Positions 53,754 to 63,332 of a DNA stretch of 64,000 nt are shown one piece after another. The stretch lies in contig NZ_CP034951.1 in the NCBI RefSeq assembly GCF_004022485.1, forward strand, positions 2,356,001 to 2,420,000. The letters are read 5' to 3'. This stretch comes from Aequorivita sp. H23M31 (GTDB taxonomy: Bacteria; Bacteroidota; Bacteroidia; Flavobacteriales; Flavobacteriaceae). A model generated the notes under the pieces. It did no database searches. It saw only the letters and a list, made by a program, of their open reading frames with translations, and was not told the DNA's origin. Made by a program: the position numbers and the translations under genes. Within the stretch, counting starts at the first letter, position 1. The number at the start of each line of letters is the position of its first letter.

Positions 53754-55544
53754 ATGATCCTTCAAATCAACATACAGTCAAAATTAACTAGAAGCTTACT
53801 TTTATTGTATGTCTTGTCATGTTTATTTACGGCATGCACTAATATTTCTGGGAAAAATGAATCAAATACTGCTTTTGACCCATCAACTCAACCAATCTCT
53901 GAGAAAATTATTGAAGCTCAAAAAGGAGTGGCTCTCAATAATCCTTTTGTTATTGCTGAACAGGATCCCGATGGTGTTTTTTGGGGATTAAGAGAAACTC
54001 TGTCCAGCAAATTAATACTAGGCTATACCTACCAAAATATCTGGGAATTCAGAGACGGTTTCGCAATCGTACAACTAAACGGCAAATTTGGACTGATTGA
54101 CAAAACAGGAAAGGAAATTATTGAACCTGCTTACAGCTATCCCAAAACGGGAATGAAATGCGGGTTTATTGCATTTGAGATAGGTTATGGTCCCACACTC
54201 ATTTTCGATTCTACCGGAAAATCCCTTATGCCCATGGTTTACGGTATGACAGGTTTTCTTCCGTGCGAAGAGCGTGTTACTTATGGACATTACAAATATG
54301 GAATGCTCAATTTTAATAGGGATACCATCTTACCTTTTAAATTCAAAAGTGCATATTTATTTCCAGAAGGATTCTGTGCTGCTTCCTTGGCGGATCAAAC
54401 AGGATATAATAGTTTATATGGTCTGTACGATCTTGATGGAAATCAGATTCTTCCTCATGTTTTTGAATATGTTGATGGTTTTTATAGTGGCCGGGCCATT
54501 GTGAAGAAAAACGGGAAGTATGGTATAATTGACGAAACCGGAAAAGAACTTTTCTACACTAATTATGGCCGCATCGACAGATTTTATAATGATTACGCAA
54601 TAGTTTATACGAAACCGGAAAATGGTGAAATAAAAGTTGGAATAATAGACAAGAACGGACATGAGGTGGTACCTGCCATTTACCAATGGTTTGAGCGTGT
54701 GTATAACTTTAGTGAAGGAATGGCTGCAATGGCCCAAAATAACAAATATGGATTTGTCGATACATCAGGAACAGTTGTTGTTCCATTTAAGTATGACAGG
54801 GTTGAATCCTTCATAAGCGGGATTGCGAAAGTTTGGGTTGGATGGCGTTACGTGGGTTACATTAACCGTAAGGGTGAAGAGATTATCTCTCCCGATTTCG
54901 AAGCGAGGGATCAAGCTAATCTCAGAAGATATCATAATAAATATATTATTGGCCTAAAAGATTCCATATACCATGTTTTCGATTATTCGGGAAAGGAGAT
55001 TACTTCTTTAAATTATGAGAGAGTTGGAGAGTTTGATACAAATGACAAATCATTTCTTGTCTCAACTAATGGAAAGTGCGGAACCTTAGACTCGAATTTT
55101 CAGGTTAAAATTCCGATTGAATATGAATCCCTTGAAATTATTTTTCCCGATAGAATTGCCGCCGGCAAAAACAACAAAATTGGTATTATAGACCGGGAAG
55201 GAAAAGTAATTTCATCTTTTATATTCGACTGGATAGCCCCATTTCAGGACGGATATAAGAATGGCTTGGCGTTAGTTGGAACAGCAGGAAAGACCGGGTT
55301 GATAAATGGATATGGCAACCTTATTATTCCAGCAGAATACGATGAAATTGGGGAGTTTTCTAATGGTCTGGCCATAGTTAGGAAAAACGATAAATATGGC
55401 TTTGCAAACCCCAAGGGGAGAGAAATCGTACCAACAATCTATGATAAGATTGAACCTTTTAACGGCTTCTCGGCAGAAGTTACTTTGAAGGGAGAAACAT
55501 ATCTCATTGATGGTTCAGGGCATCGGATTATAGAAGAATACTGA
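53754..55544 (+). CDS. WG-repeat lipoprotein
   Basis: The 596-residue protein has a lipobox F-T-A-C with C28. About ten WG repeats fill residues 80-590, each with the pattern G-(L/I)-I-(D/N)-x-x-G-x-x-(I/V)-(I/V)-P-x-x-Y-D, for example K-F-G-L-I-D-K-T-G-K-E-I-I-E-P-A-Y and K-Y-G-F-V-D-T-S-G-T-V-V-V-P. WG proteins are surface or periplasmic and of unclear role. There is no operon partner; a hairpin lies near 55595-55617 downstream. Confidence 0.85.
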   Translation: MILQINIQSKLTRSLLLLYVLSCLFTACTNISGKNESNTAFDPSTQPISEKIIEAQKGVALNNPFVIAEQDPDGVFWGLRETLSSKLILGYTYQNIWEFRDGFAIVQLNGKFGLIDKTGKEIIEPAYSYPKTGMKCGFIAFEIGYGPTLIFDSTGKSLMPMVYGMTGFLPCEERVTYGHYKYGMLNFNRDTILPFKFKSAYLFPEGFCAASLADQTGYNSLYGLYDLDGNQILPHVFEYVDGFYSGRAIVKKNGKYGIIDETGKELFYTNYGRIDRFYNDYAIVYTKPENGEIKVGIIDKNGHEVVPAIYQWFERVYNFSEGMAAMAQNNKYGFVDTSGTVVVPFKYDRVESFISGIAKVWVGWRYVGYINRKGEEIISPDFEARDQANLRRYHNKYIIGLKDSIYHVFDYSGKEITSLNYERVGEFDTNDKSFLVSTNGKCGTLDSNFQVKIPIEYESLEIIFPDRIAAGKNNKIGIIDREGKVISSFIFDWIAPFQDGYKNGLALVGTAGKTGLINGYGNLIIPAEYDEIGEFSNGLAIVRKNDKYGFANPKGREIVPTIYDKIEPFNGFSAEVTLKGETYLIDGSGHRIIEEY

Positions 55545-55676
55545 TTTACGTTTTACTTAACCAAAATTAAAAGATTGGTAAGAACTCGAAAAAACCAAAG
55601 GTCTCAGAGATCTTTGGGGTTTGGAGACGAAACGATTAAGAGTCGACAGTAATAAAATTCCGAAATTCCTCCCATC

Positions 55677-56684
55677 TCAATTCTTATAATTACGATCCAA
55701 AGCTATACTCTTAACGCTCAACACCAGTTTTCGGACTGCAAATGGAAAGTTGAAAAACAAGGTAATTATTCCCAAAATAGATTTCACTTTTAATTTCGAG
55801 AAAGGATATTTCATTTTAGCTGAAGAAGCAACTTCTGGTTTATTAAAATGATATCCCAGTTGCGATGCGACATCGTGAGTAGCAAATTCGATATGGTCAA
55901 TCTGTTTTGCGGTGAGTTTTGTTTTCCATCCTTCAATCATTTTAACATCGATGGGTTTCATAAGGCTTTCATGCTTTTTTGTAATGGCTTCAGCATAGTC
56001 GTCAAAACGCTTTACCATTCCCTTTCGATATTCCATCATTTTCTCATCAAATTCAATTTCCAGAAAACGACAGAGCGATTTTACAGTTTCCTTAGGGTGT
56101 AAAACCAGGTCTTCATATTTGAGCAGATAATAATTATTGGGGTACTGGATTTTTAGGTTTAGGAGATTTTTGTTGTATCTAGACCATAAATATCCTACCG
56201 CAAGTGCATCCTTTCTTTTAAAGGTATTTATCTGGCCACTACCTGCGCCACGTGGGTCGCGGACCATGTGGATTAATTTGGCTTCAGGATTTATTCGCAT
56301 CATCCGTTCACAGAAATTGGAATAAATTGGATGCTTATCGCCGATCAATTCAATGTTTTTCGTTGTAAAAGATGCATTATAGCTAACCCTAATCCGGTTA
56401 CAGGCTTCATTAAAATTTTTTATTACTGGTTCTTGGAGAAAAGACGCCTCAACCACTTTACGCGGAACTTTCCACATAAGACGAAAGGGACGATCCACAT
56501 AAACATCATCTATAAAATTTTTTACGGTTTTTTCGTCCCAAGTTGTTTTAAACCCATATTTACGTTCCAAATGTAGAACGAAAAATGATTCAGGAGGAAC
56601 GACAATATTTGGATGGGCATCAAGAATATTGGCCAGGAGTGTGGTTCCAGACCGGCCAAGCGCCATCACGTAAAAATTTCTCAT
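55677..56684 (-). CDS. Sulfotransferase family protein
   Basis: The 335-residue protein has the P-loop-like 5'-phosphosulphate site G-R-S-G-T-T-L-L at 10-17, followed by N-I-L-D-A-H-P-N-I, and the 3'-phosphate region M-V-R-D-P-R-G-A-G-S near 140-149, with Y-E-D-L later. It transfers sulphate from PAPS to an acceptor, probably a carbohydrate or lipid. It is coupled to the next gene upstream by TAATG. Confidence 0.88.
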   Translation of the reverse strand: MRNFYVMALGRSGTTLLANILDAHPNIVVPPESFFVLHLERKYGFKTTWDEKTVKNFIDDVYVDRPFRLMWKVPRKVVEASFLQEPVIKNFNEACNRIRVSYNASFTTKNIELIGDKHPIYSNFCERMMRINPEAKLIHMVRDPRGAGSGQINTFKRKDALAVGYLWSRYNKNLLNLKIQYPNNYYLLKYEDLVLHPKETVKSLCRFLEIEFDEKMMEYRKGMVKRFDDYAEAITKKHESLMKPIDVKMIEGWKTKLTAKQIDHIEFATHDVASQLGYHFNKPEVASSAKMKYPFSKLKVKSILGIITLFFNFPFAVRKLVLSVKSIALDRNYKN

Positions 56685-57736
56685 TATGAATCAATAAATG
56701 GCATACTCGGTTTGCTCTTTAGTTCGCGAAGCCAAATAGGCAATTTGTAATAAAGACGGAGCTTTGCCATTTCACACCGTAAACTTATGGGAATTACTTG
56801 ATTTTTGGTAAAAATTCCCGTTGTAAAGTAATATCCATATTTTTCTGCCAAACCTCCACTATAAGTTTCTAAGGTGCTTATTTCCTTGGAGGAAAGTGTC
56901 CTTTCCCATTTATTCTTAAATGTAGTATTAAGTGGTTTGGAAAGATTTTTATGAACTTTGGCAATTCCTATCTCCCTAATTTTTCTGATTTTTTCGTTTG
57001 GTGCACCATCCAAATATGTTGAGATAGCTTTTTCGATCCGCATGTGATAGGTAAGCATATCCGGATGAAATTCAAGATCGAAAAAATCGATTAAACGTTC
57101 CAGTTCTTCTTTTGGAGAGTCGAGTAAATCTTCATAACGGATGGTTATAAAGTTGTTGGGATTTTCATCTTTTGATTTCTCAATCTCCATATTGGTCATC
57201 ACCCAACTCATACCTAACTTTTTAACGCCTACTTTCTTATTAAGACTCCGTATGGAACTAACATTGCCCCTATAATCCCTAACAAGATGAATAAACTTTG
57301 CATTTGGATATACCTCTTGCAGCATCGGAATCATGATGGCATAAATAGGATTTTTATCCACGATTAGTTTTATAGTTTCCTTATTATGAAAGGACTTTGA
57401 AGAAACATAAACTTGTTTACAAATTTCTCCGTAGGTGGTGCTTTCTGGCAAAGCCGAAATACGCTCATTAAGGGCTTCCTTATCCAATTCCCAAAAGAGT
57501 TCTATTTTCTGTTCCTTAAACAAATCCTCTTGAAATTGAATTTTCAGTTTTTCATCCCAACAAACCTCATTTTTATATTTGCTCATTAAATGAAGAACAA
57601 ATCTGGATTCCAAAGGAGCACAAATATTGGGATGAGAGTCCAACATTGTTTGTAATAAAGTTGTTCCCGACCGATCTTTTGCTACCAAAAATGCAATAGG
57701 AGCTTGGGTGGGAGTTAATTTTTTCGATAAAGCCAT
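56684..57736 (-). CDS. Sulfotransferase family protein (second copy)
   Basis: The protein has 350 residues from the ATG at 57734-57736, which was chosen because the upstream part lacks family similarity. It carries K-D-R-S-G-T-T-L-L-Q-T-M-L-D-S-H-P-N-I and L-V-R-D-Y-R-G-N-V-S-S (PAPS 5' and 3' sites) and R-Y-E-D-L-L. It is a distinct paralogue of the downstream neighbour, and both are transcribed together leftwards, divergent from the aminotransferase. Confidence 0.88.
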   Translation of the reverse strand: MALSKKLTPTQAPIAFLVAKDRSGTTLLQTMLDSHPNICAPLESRFVLHLMSKYKNEVCWDEKLKIQFQEDLFKEQKIELFWELDKEALNERISALPESTTYGEICKQVYVSSKSFHNKETIKLIVDKNPIYAIMIPMLQEVYPNAKFIHLVRDYRGNVSSIRSLNKKVGVKKLGMSWVMTNMEIEKSKDENPNNFITIRYEDLLDSPKEELERLIDFFDLEFHPDMLTYHMRIEKAISTYLDGAPNEKIRKIREIGIAKVHKNLSKPLNTTFKNKWERTLSSKEISTLETYSGGLAEKYGYYFTTGIFTKNQVIPISLRCEMAKLRLYYKLPIWLRELKSKPSMPFIDS

Positions 57737-57867
57737 GCTAATTTTTAATTTTTTGGCAGGGATAATCAAATATATACCATTCTGTTTCGTCAATTACAAC
57801 TTTAAAGAAACTATTAGCATAAATAATCTTACATTTGAAAGTATAACCTACCTATCTGCCCCTAAAA

Positions 57868-58986
57868 ATGATTCCGCTTCACCAACCTTTTATTTCTGGG
57901 AATGAAATTAAATATATTGAGGAGGTCATTAAAAGTAGAAACCTTTCCGGAAATGGGAAGTTCACCAATCTATGCCATCAGTTTCTTCAACAAGAATTCA
58001 ATTTCGATTACGTAAAACTTACGGATAGCTGCACGGCGGCCCTGGATATGGTATCCATTCTTCTTAATATTTCTCCGGGAGATGAAGTTATTGTACCTTC
58101 CTATACTTACATTACCTCTGCCAATCCCTTTGTTTTAAAAGGAGCCAAAATTGTATACGCAGATTCACTATCGGATAACCCGAATATCGATCCCGCTCAA
58201 CTTCCAAAGCTTTTTACCGAAAAGACAAAAGTTATCGTCGTAATGCACTATGGCGGAATTGCTTGTGAAATGGATGAAATTATGGAAATTGCCAATTCCC
58301 ATAATATATATGTAGTGGAGGATGCCGCCCACAGTCTTGGAGCTACTTACAAAAATAGATTTTTGGGAAGCATTGGCCATTTTGGGGCTTTTTCTTTTCA
58401 CACCACTAAAAACGTGACATCCGGACACGGCGGATTATTGGTAATCAACGACGAGCAATTTTATGAGAGAGCGGAAATAATCTGGGAGAAAGGCACCAAC
58501 AGAAAAATGTTTCTTGATGGAGAAGTAAATAAATACGAATGGTATGATGTGGGACTCTCCTTTTATCCTTCTGAAATTACTGCCGCTTTCCTTTGGGCAC
58601 AACTTCAAAATTTGCTGATGATTAATGCCGAACGGCTAAAATCATGGGATTATTACTATGAAGTTTTAAAGAATATACCCCAAATAAAACTGCTGGAAGT
58701 CAAGGATTATTCTTTACACAACGCCCACCTCTTTTGCTTAAAAACTCCAAATAGGGAAAAAAGAAATATTTTGATTTGTGAGCTTAAAAACAATGGAATA
58801 ATGGCTACTTTTCATTATTTACCGTTGCATTTAAGTCCGTATGCAAAGACTGAAAACACTATAAAACTGAAAGAAGCGGAAGATTGGGCGGATAGTTTGG
58901 TACGAATTCCCTTATATTATGATATACGCACAGAAGATCAGGATTTTATTATCCAAAAAATAAAATCCATTGTACAAAACTGGTAG
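57868..58986 (+). CDS. DegT/DnrJ/EryC1/StrS sugar aminotransferase (RffA/WecE-like)
   Basis: The 372-residue PLP enzyme places an amino group on a 4-keto nucleotide sugar. It begins I-P-L-H-Q-P-F-I-S-G-N-E, characteristic of the RffA/WecE group (dTDP-4-amino-4,6-dideoxygalactose). K181 in S-F-H-T-T-K-N binds PLP; E-D-A-A-H-S-L-G (151-158) supplies the Asp for the pyridine N. It is followed by the ABC exporter (3 nt). The amino sugar could be an acceptor of the PseH-like GNAT 5 kb upstream. Confidence 0.92.
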   Translation: MIPLHQPFISGNEIKYIEEVIKSRNLSGNGKFTNLCHQFLQQEFNFDYVKLTDSCTAALDMVSILLNISPGDEVIVPSYTYITSANPFVLKGAKIVYADSLSDNPNIDPAQLPKLFTEKTKVIVVMHYGGIACEMDEIMEIANSHNIYVVEDAAHSLGATYKNRFLGSIGHFGAFSFHTTKNVTSGHGGLLVINDEQFYERAEIIWEKGTNRKMFLDGEVNKYEWYDVGLSFYPSEITAAFLWAQLQNLLMINAERLKSWDYYYEVLKNIPQIKLLEVKDYSLHNAHLFCLKTPNREKRNILICELKNNGIMATFHYLPLHLSPYAKTENTIKLKEAEDWADSLVRIPLYYDIRTEDQDFIIQKIKSIVQNW

Positions 58987-58989
58987 CTA

Positions 58990-60711
58990 TTGATATCACT
59001 TTCCAAAGTCATAAAATCCATTATCTGGCCCCAACGTAAAATTCTACTATTTGGGGTTATACTGATAATCCTAAACAAAGCAGCCACTTTGGTCTTACCC
59101 GGAGTCTTCAAATATTTTGTGGACGATGTGGTGATTCAAAAAGATCCTTCAATACTAAACAAAATATTGCTGGTAGCGGGGATTGCGGTAATCGTTCAGG
59201 CAATAACATCATATTTATTAACGAAGATTCTCAGTGTTCAGGCCTACAAAGCTATTGCGGAATTACGAGTCAAGGTACAGAAAAGAGTATTTCAGTTTCC
59301 CGTTGGATATTTTGAAAAACGGAAATCTGGTGAAACCGCCAAACGTGTAATGGACGATGTAGATGGCCTAAACGTAATTGTAGGTAACGGAATGGTACTT
59401 TTTATTGGCGGTATAATTACTTTCATTTTTGCATTTGCTATTTTGTTATATATAAATGTAAAGCTCACCATATATGTGCTAATTCCCCTTTTTGTTTTGG
59501 GTTTTGTAACACTCAAGGCCTACAAATATGTACGTCCTATTTTCAGGAAAAGAAGACAGATCGAGGCCGAAGTTCATGGAAGATTAATCGAATCCCTAAG
59601 CGGCATCCATATTATTAAAGCTTACAATGCCGAAAAGTATGAACTGAATATTTTCGAAATTGGGGTAAATCGAATTTATGAATACTACAATAAATCCCTG
59701 ACGGCGAAGGCATTGATTTTAGCTGGAGCCACCTTAATCTTTGGAATGTCTGCTTTAACGGTATTATGGATTGGCAATAGCATGATTGTAAATAATGAAC
59801 TGTCCATTGGGGAGTTTTTAAGCTTTGCACTTTATTTAGCTTTTTTAATTGCTCCGATAATACAGATTGGTAATGTGGGCAGTTTGTTGACCGAAGCATT
59901 TGCTGGCCTAGACAGAACGGAGGAGCTTCTTAAAACTGAAACCGAAATAGATACGAAGCGTAATTACCAATTAAAGGAGATCGCCGGTGATATAAAATTC
60001 CAAAATGTCTGCTTTAGCTATCCTGAAGGCGGCCAAGTGCTTTTTGATATAAATTTTGAAGCAAGCCCTGGGAGCATAACCGCGATAGTTGGAAGTTCGG
60101 GAGCAGGGAAAAGTACTATAGCAGCTCTCCTAACTTCGCTCATTACACCTCAAAAAGGATTAATTACGATAGATGGTATCGACTTGGCAACCGTAAACCT
60201 AGATAGCTATAGAAGTCATCTTGGAATTGTACTTCAGGACGATTTTCTTTTTGAAGGAACTATTAGAGAGAATATCCTTTTCTCACGACCGAATGCTTCT
60301 GAATTGGCACTTAAAGAAGCCGTCAAATCTGCATACGTAAATGAATTTACCGACCGGTTTGAAAATGGACTTGAAACCATCATTGGAGAACGGGGCGTAA
60401 AACTCTCGGGTGGGCAGAAACAGCGTATATCCATTGCAAGAGCACTGCTAGCAGATCCAAAGATTTTAATTTTGGATGAAGCGACTTCCAACCTAGATAT
60501 TAAAAGCGAACAAATGATCCAAAAATCATTAGCAACTTTAATCGCGGGAAGAACTACTTTTATTATTGCACATCGACTGAGCACGATTCAAAAAGCGGAT
60601 CAAATCTTGGTAATTGACGACGGCGCCATTGTGGAGCGCGGCAATCACCAAGATTTAATGGAGGCTAAAGGTTCTTATAGTGAATTGGTTACTTTACAAT
60701 CTCGGATTTAG
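58990..60711 (+). CDS. ABC transporter, MsbA-like half-exporter
   Basis: The 573-residue protein starts with TTG. Six membrane helices (about 17-40, 58-80, 132-155, 160-180, 240-265, 275-300) precede the nucleotide-binding domain: Walker A G-S-S-G-A-G-K-S-T at 368-376, Q-loop, signature L-S-G-G-Q-K-Q-R, Walker B I-L-I-L-D-E-A-T-S and H-switch I-A-H-R-L-S-T. It functions as a dimer, probably exporting lipid-linked or polar-lipid cargo. Its stop overlaps the convergent DUF3078 gene's stop by 4 nt. Confidence 0.95.
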   Translation: MISLSKVIKSIIWPQRKILLFGVILIILNKAATLVLPGVFKYFVDDVVIQKDPSILNKILLVAGIAVIVQAITSYLLTKILSVQAYKAIAELRVKVQKRVFQFPVGYFEKRKSGETAKRVMDDVDGLNVIVGNGMVLFIGGIITFIFAFAILLYINVKLTIYVLIPLFVLGFVTLKAYKYVRPIFRKRRQIEAEVHGRLIESLSGIHIIKAYNAEKYELNIFEIGVNRIYEYYNKSLTAKALILAGATLIFGMSALTVLWIGNSMIVNNELSIGEFLSFALYLAFLIAPIIQIGNVGSLLTEAFAGLDRTEELLKTETEIDTKRNYQLKEIAGDIKFQNVCFSYPEGGQVLFDINFEASPGSITAIVGSSGAGKSTIAALLTSLITPQKGLITIDGIDLATVNLDSYRSHLGIVLQDDFLFEGTIRENILFSRPNASELALKEAVKSAYVNEFTDRFENGLETIIGERGVKLSGGQKQRISIARALLADPKILILDEATSNLDIKSEQMIQKSLATLIAGRTTFIIAHRLSTIQKADQILVIDDGAIVERGNHQDLMEAKGSYSELVTLQSRI

Positions 60712-61637
60712 AATCCATAGGTCACCCCTACGCCCAAAGCTTCCCGAATCTGAAACCCTTGAGCAGCGTTATCATCGTATATAGCTTGGAAAGTAAGGTT
60801 GGTGGTAATATATTCATTCACTTTCATAACCAGATTCAGCGTATAATCGATATCGACGTTTTTGGTTTCTTCTAAATAATTTGCGTAAAGAGCCAAGATA
60901 TTTTCTGCGGTAACATTCGTCATTATGGCAAATTTGGCATAACCTGAAATGGAAGCTCCAAATTCGAAACGGCTTGTTTCATTCGCATCAACTCCATAAT
61001 ACTTCTTCTCATTGTAGGCATCCAAGGCGCCAGGAACACCTGTATCAACCGCAGTGAATTGCTCGTCAACAAAAACAAATTTAGCAGTTGCGGGTGCAAT
61101 ATTTACATAGAAATTATCATTCTTTTTCCATAGAATACCCGGTCCGAATTGCATATACCCTGGGGACATAAAATGGTTCTTTTCGGTGCGATATCCAGGA
61201 TCGGATTGGTCAAGATCCTTATTGAATTCATATCCTTTTGCCAACTGGGTTTTAAAGTTATAGAAGAAGGAAGCATACCATTCCGATTCCTTAATTTCTC
61301 TGCCTACAATGGAGTTAAATTCCAGTCGGTCATTAGTTTTTCTGGAATACTTATCATCTTTATTTCTAGTAATTCCATAATCCACCAAAAGTTTACTATC
61401 CCAACTTATCTTGTCGTGACGATAATTAAAATCGTAAGTGAGCGAAAGATTACCCGCATAATTGGAGGTACCGCCGCCCGTCCATTCTTGGTTAAATGCC
61501 GCTTGGTTGAACAATAAGGCAATATTTCCAGACCTTTTCCAGCCGTTTTTTACGGAGTCCTTTTGCTTTACTTCTTGGGCCGAAAGTATTAACGGTGTTA
61601 CAAAAAGGGTAAGGATAAGTAGAAGTCTTTTCATCAT
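60708..61637 (-). CDS. DUF3078 family outer-envelope protein
   Basis: The 309-residue protein (start at ATG 61635-61637, because it begins a signal peptide M-M-K-R-L-L-L-I-L-T-L-F ending L-S-A-Q; the longer frame is not conserved) is beta-rich. Conserved pieces such as G-W-K-R-S-G-N-I-A-L-L-F-N-Q-A-A-F-N-Q-E-W-T-G-G-G and the aromatic end V-G-V-T-Y-G-F fit an outer-membrane beta-barrel. It is the leftward end of the suf-linked gene series in flavobacteria. Function unknown. Confidence 0.88.
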   Translation of the reverse strand: MMKRLLLILTLFVTPLILSAQEVKQKDSVKNGWKRSGNIALLFNQAAFNQEWTGGGTSNYAGNLSLTYDFNYRHDKISWDSKLLVDYGITRNKDDKYSRKTNDRLEFNSIVGREIKESEWYASFFYNFKTQLAKGYEFNKDLDQSDPGYRTEKNHFMSPGYMQFGPGILWKKNDNFYVNIAPATAKFVFVDEQFTAVDTGVPGALDAYNEKKYYGVDANETSRFEFGASISGYAKFAIMTNVTAENILALYANYLEETKNVDIDYTLNLVMKVNEYITTNLTFQAIYDDNAAQGFQIREALGVGVTYGF

Positions 61638-61659
61638 TATATAGAAATTTATTTTCCCG

Positions 61660-61667
61660 CAAAGGTA
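61660..61667 (-). promoter_or_regulatory. Putative -7 box for the DUF3078 gene
   Basis: Minus-strand TACCTTTG fits TAnnTTTG and lies 22 nt upstream of the ATG. No -33 TTG at the right distance. Confidence 0.35.
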
Positions 61668-61743
61668 ATTACCCAGTTTCGATTTTGAAATGAAAACAAT
61701 AGAAGGATTGTAAGTTTTGACCAATTCATTTATAAAGGGAAGG

Positions 61744-62325
61744 CTACTCAATAATTCTGGATAAGAGAATATAAGCACCCTTATCCGATTGAATCTTAAT
61801 TTGGGCAGTGAGATTGGTTTTAATAATTAAAACCTCATTGGATTCAAGCATTACAGCTTCCTCTTCAAAGGTGATTTTGAATGTATTGTTATAGGAATAG
61901 AGAACATTTATCCCATAACTAAGGGATGTCCAGATTTCTTTTTCTTTGCCTACAAATAAACACTTCAGTTCACCTTCGGCCCCATTAGCCAACATAAGAT
62001 TGAAATCTCTTACTTTACCATAGCTCTTGGTCTCGATACTCCCATCAAATTCATAAATCTGAAATGGTTTTAAATCCGTAAAAGTTTTTCCATCGTGCGA
62101 AAGGCGCAGGTTTCCATCCAAAGGAGTAAGAAAACGATTGATTTTATCCAGTTTGGTGAAATTTGATTCTTCCAATTCAACTGTCGCAGAGCTTATACGA
62201 GCTTGAAAATCTCTTTTGTTAAAGGAGGAACCCTCGGGATAAATATATAGTTGGGTAGTCTCCCCACCAGACCAGAGGGAGATGGTAAAATCCGAATCGC
62301 TTAGCTTTTTAATTGAATTTTTCAT
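61744..62325 (-). CDS. HutD-like cupin protein
   Basis: The 193-residue protein follows the HutD/Ves family (PF05962): S-L-W-S-G-G-E-T-T-Q-L-Y-I-Y-P (18-32), F-Q-A-R-I-S-S-A-T-V (40s), then D-G-N-L-R-L and F-N-L-M-L-A (the D-F-N motif). HutD is a bicupin-like protein linked to histidine degradation regulation, but no hut genes are present, so the role here is open. It lies within the series of minus-strand genes behind the suf operon, 73 nt downstream of DUF2480. Confidence 0.88.
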   Translation of the reverse strand: MKNSIKKLSDSDFTISLWSGGETTQLYIYPEGSSFNKRDFQARISSATVELEESNFTKLDKINRFLTPLDGNLRLSHDGKTFTDLKPFQIYEFDGSIETKSYGKVRDFNLMLANGAEGELKCLFVGKEKEIWTSLSYGINVLYSYNNTFKITFEEEAVMLESNEVLIIKTNLTAQIKIQSDKGAYILLSRIIE

Positions 62326-62398
62326 TTTCCATTATCGCTAGTCCAATCCTAAATTTAAGAATCCTCAATGAAGTAAAGAGAATATAAGACGCGAACTT

Positions 62399-62905
62399 CT
62401 ACTTTCTTTTAAACAGCGGAACCGAAGAACAAGCTTCGCCATACATTATGCTTTTTGCCACAGGGTGAAGTTTTTGAGCAAGAAGAACATACGCATTCTG
62501 GGGGATCGGTTTATGCGCACAACCTTTTATTATTATCGGTTTATCGGTGTATTCTGAAAGATCAATATTCTGGAGGATTTCTGCATAGAGAATGCTTTCC
62601 ATATCCTCCAAACTACCAACCGTTACCTTTTTTGCAAAGGGTGATAAATGAAGCGAGAGCAACAAATACGCCCACCCCGGAACAATGGCATCGGTACCGC
62701 AATGTAAGGCAACGTAACAATCTGAATATCGGGACCAATCGTGAGAGTTGGCTTTTTCTCTAAAAACCCTTTCGCGCAAAACGATGCCTTCAAATAACCA
62801 ATCTGAAATATCAAAAAGCACCCTTTCACCTTTGGGATAAAAATCTTCTAGATCAAAGGTGACCAATTTACTATTCGCTACGCGATTTATTATTTCTCCA
62901 GACAT
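62399..62905 (-). CDS. DUF2480 family protein
   Basis: The 168-residue protein begins with the DUF2480 pattern I-I-N-R-V-A-N-S-K-L-V-T-F-D-L-E-D-F-Y-P-K-G and has W-L-F-E-G-I-V-L-R-E and Y-V-A-L-H-C-G-T-D-A-I-V-P-G-W-A-Y. The family is restricted to Bacteroidota and sits next to suf genes, but no activity is known. The conserved Cys/His (H-C-G, C-A-H-K) may bind metal. Confidence 0.88.
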   Translation of the reverse strand: MSGEIINRVANSKLVTFDLEDFYPKGERVLFDISDWLFEGIVLRERVFREKANSHDWSRYSDCYVALHCGTDAIVPGWAYLLLSLHLSPFAKKVTVGSLEDMESILYAEILQNIDLSEYTDKPIIIKGCAHKPIPQNAYVLLAQKLHPVAKSIMYGEACSSVPLFKRK

Positions 62906-62936
62906 GATAAAAAGCTTTTACTGTGGATACCTATTT

Positions 62937-62966
62937 GCCCCGATCCGCCCTAAGACAGATCGGGAT
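62937..62966. repeat. Short palindromic repeat
   Basis: CCCCGATCCGCCCTAAGACA followed by GATCGGGA has inverted CCCGATC/GATCGGG arms. It belongs to the same style of GC-rich palindrome found elsewhere between Bacteroidota genes. Confidence 0.5.
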
Positions 62967-63004
62967 GGTAAGGGATTTTTTACCTGAGGAGTAATTTATA
63001 GCGA

Positions 63005-63328
63005 CTACAACATTCCTAGTTCCAACTTGGCGACGTCGCTCATTAGTTCTTGGGTCCAAGGAGGATCAAAAGTGATTTCCACTTCCGCATCTTTGATCAT
63101 AGAAAAAGATTTTACTTTATCTTCTACTTCCAAAGGCAAGCTTTCGGCCACAGGACAGTTTGGAGAAGTTAAGGTCATTAAAATCTTAACCTCGCGATCT
63201 TCATTGATAAAAACATCATAGATCAATCCTAGCTCATAAATATCTACAGGGATTTCAGGGTCATATATTGTTTTTAATATTTCAACTATCTTCTCGCCGA
63301 GCTCGGCCATATTTATTTCTGGTTCCAT
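63005..63328 (-). CDS. MIP18/DUF59 family Fe-S assembly protein (SufT-like)
   Basis: The 107-residue protein shows the DUF59 core: I-Y-D-P-E-I-P-V-D-I-Y-E-L-G-L-I-Y (about 21-37), and S-P-N-C-P-V-A-E-S-L-P with the conserved Cys (about 54-64) and F-D-P-P-W (about 88-92). Such proteins deliver Fe-S clusters to targets in suf systems. It ends its upstream neighbour's spacing (4 nt from sufE), so the two are cotranscribed. Confidence 0.92.
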   Translation of the reverse strand: MEPEINMAELGEKIVEILKTIYDPEIPVDIYELGLIYDVFINEDREVKILMTLTSPNCPVAESLPLEVEDKVKSFSMIKDAEVEITFDPPWTQELMSDVAKLELGML

Positions 63329-63332
63329 TTAA

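Noticed and set aside
55595..55617. Hairpin downstream of the WG-repeat gene as a terminator
   Set aside because: The 10-bp stem is not followed by a T-run, so I do not call it as intrinsic terminator.
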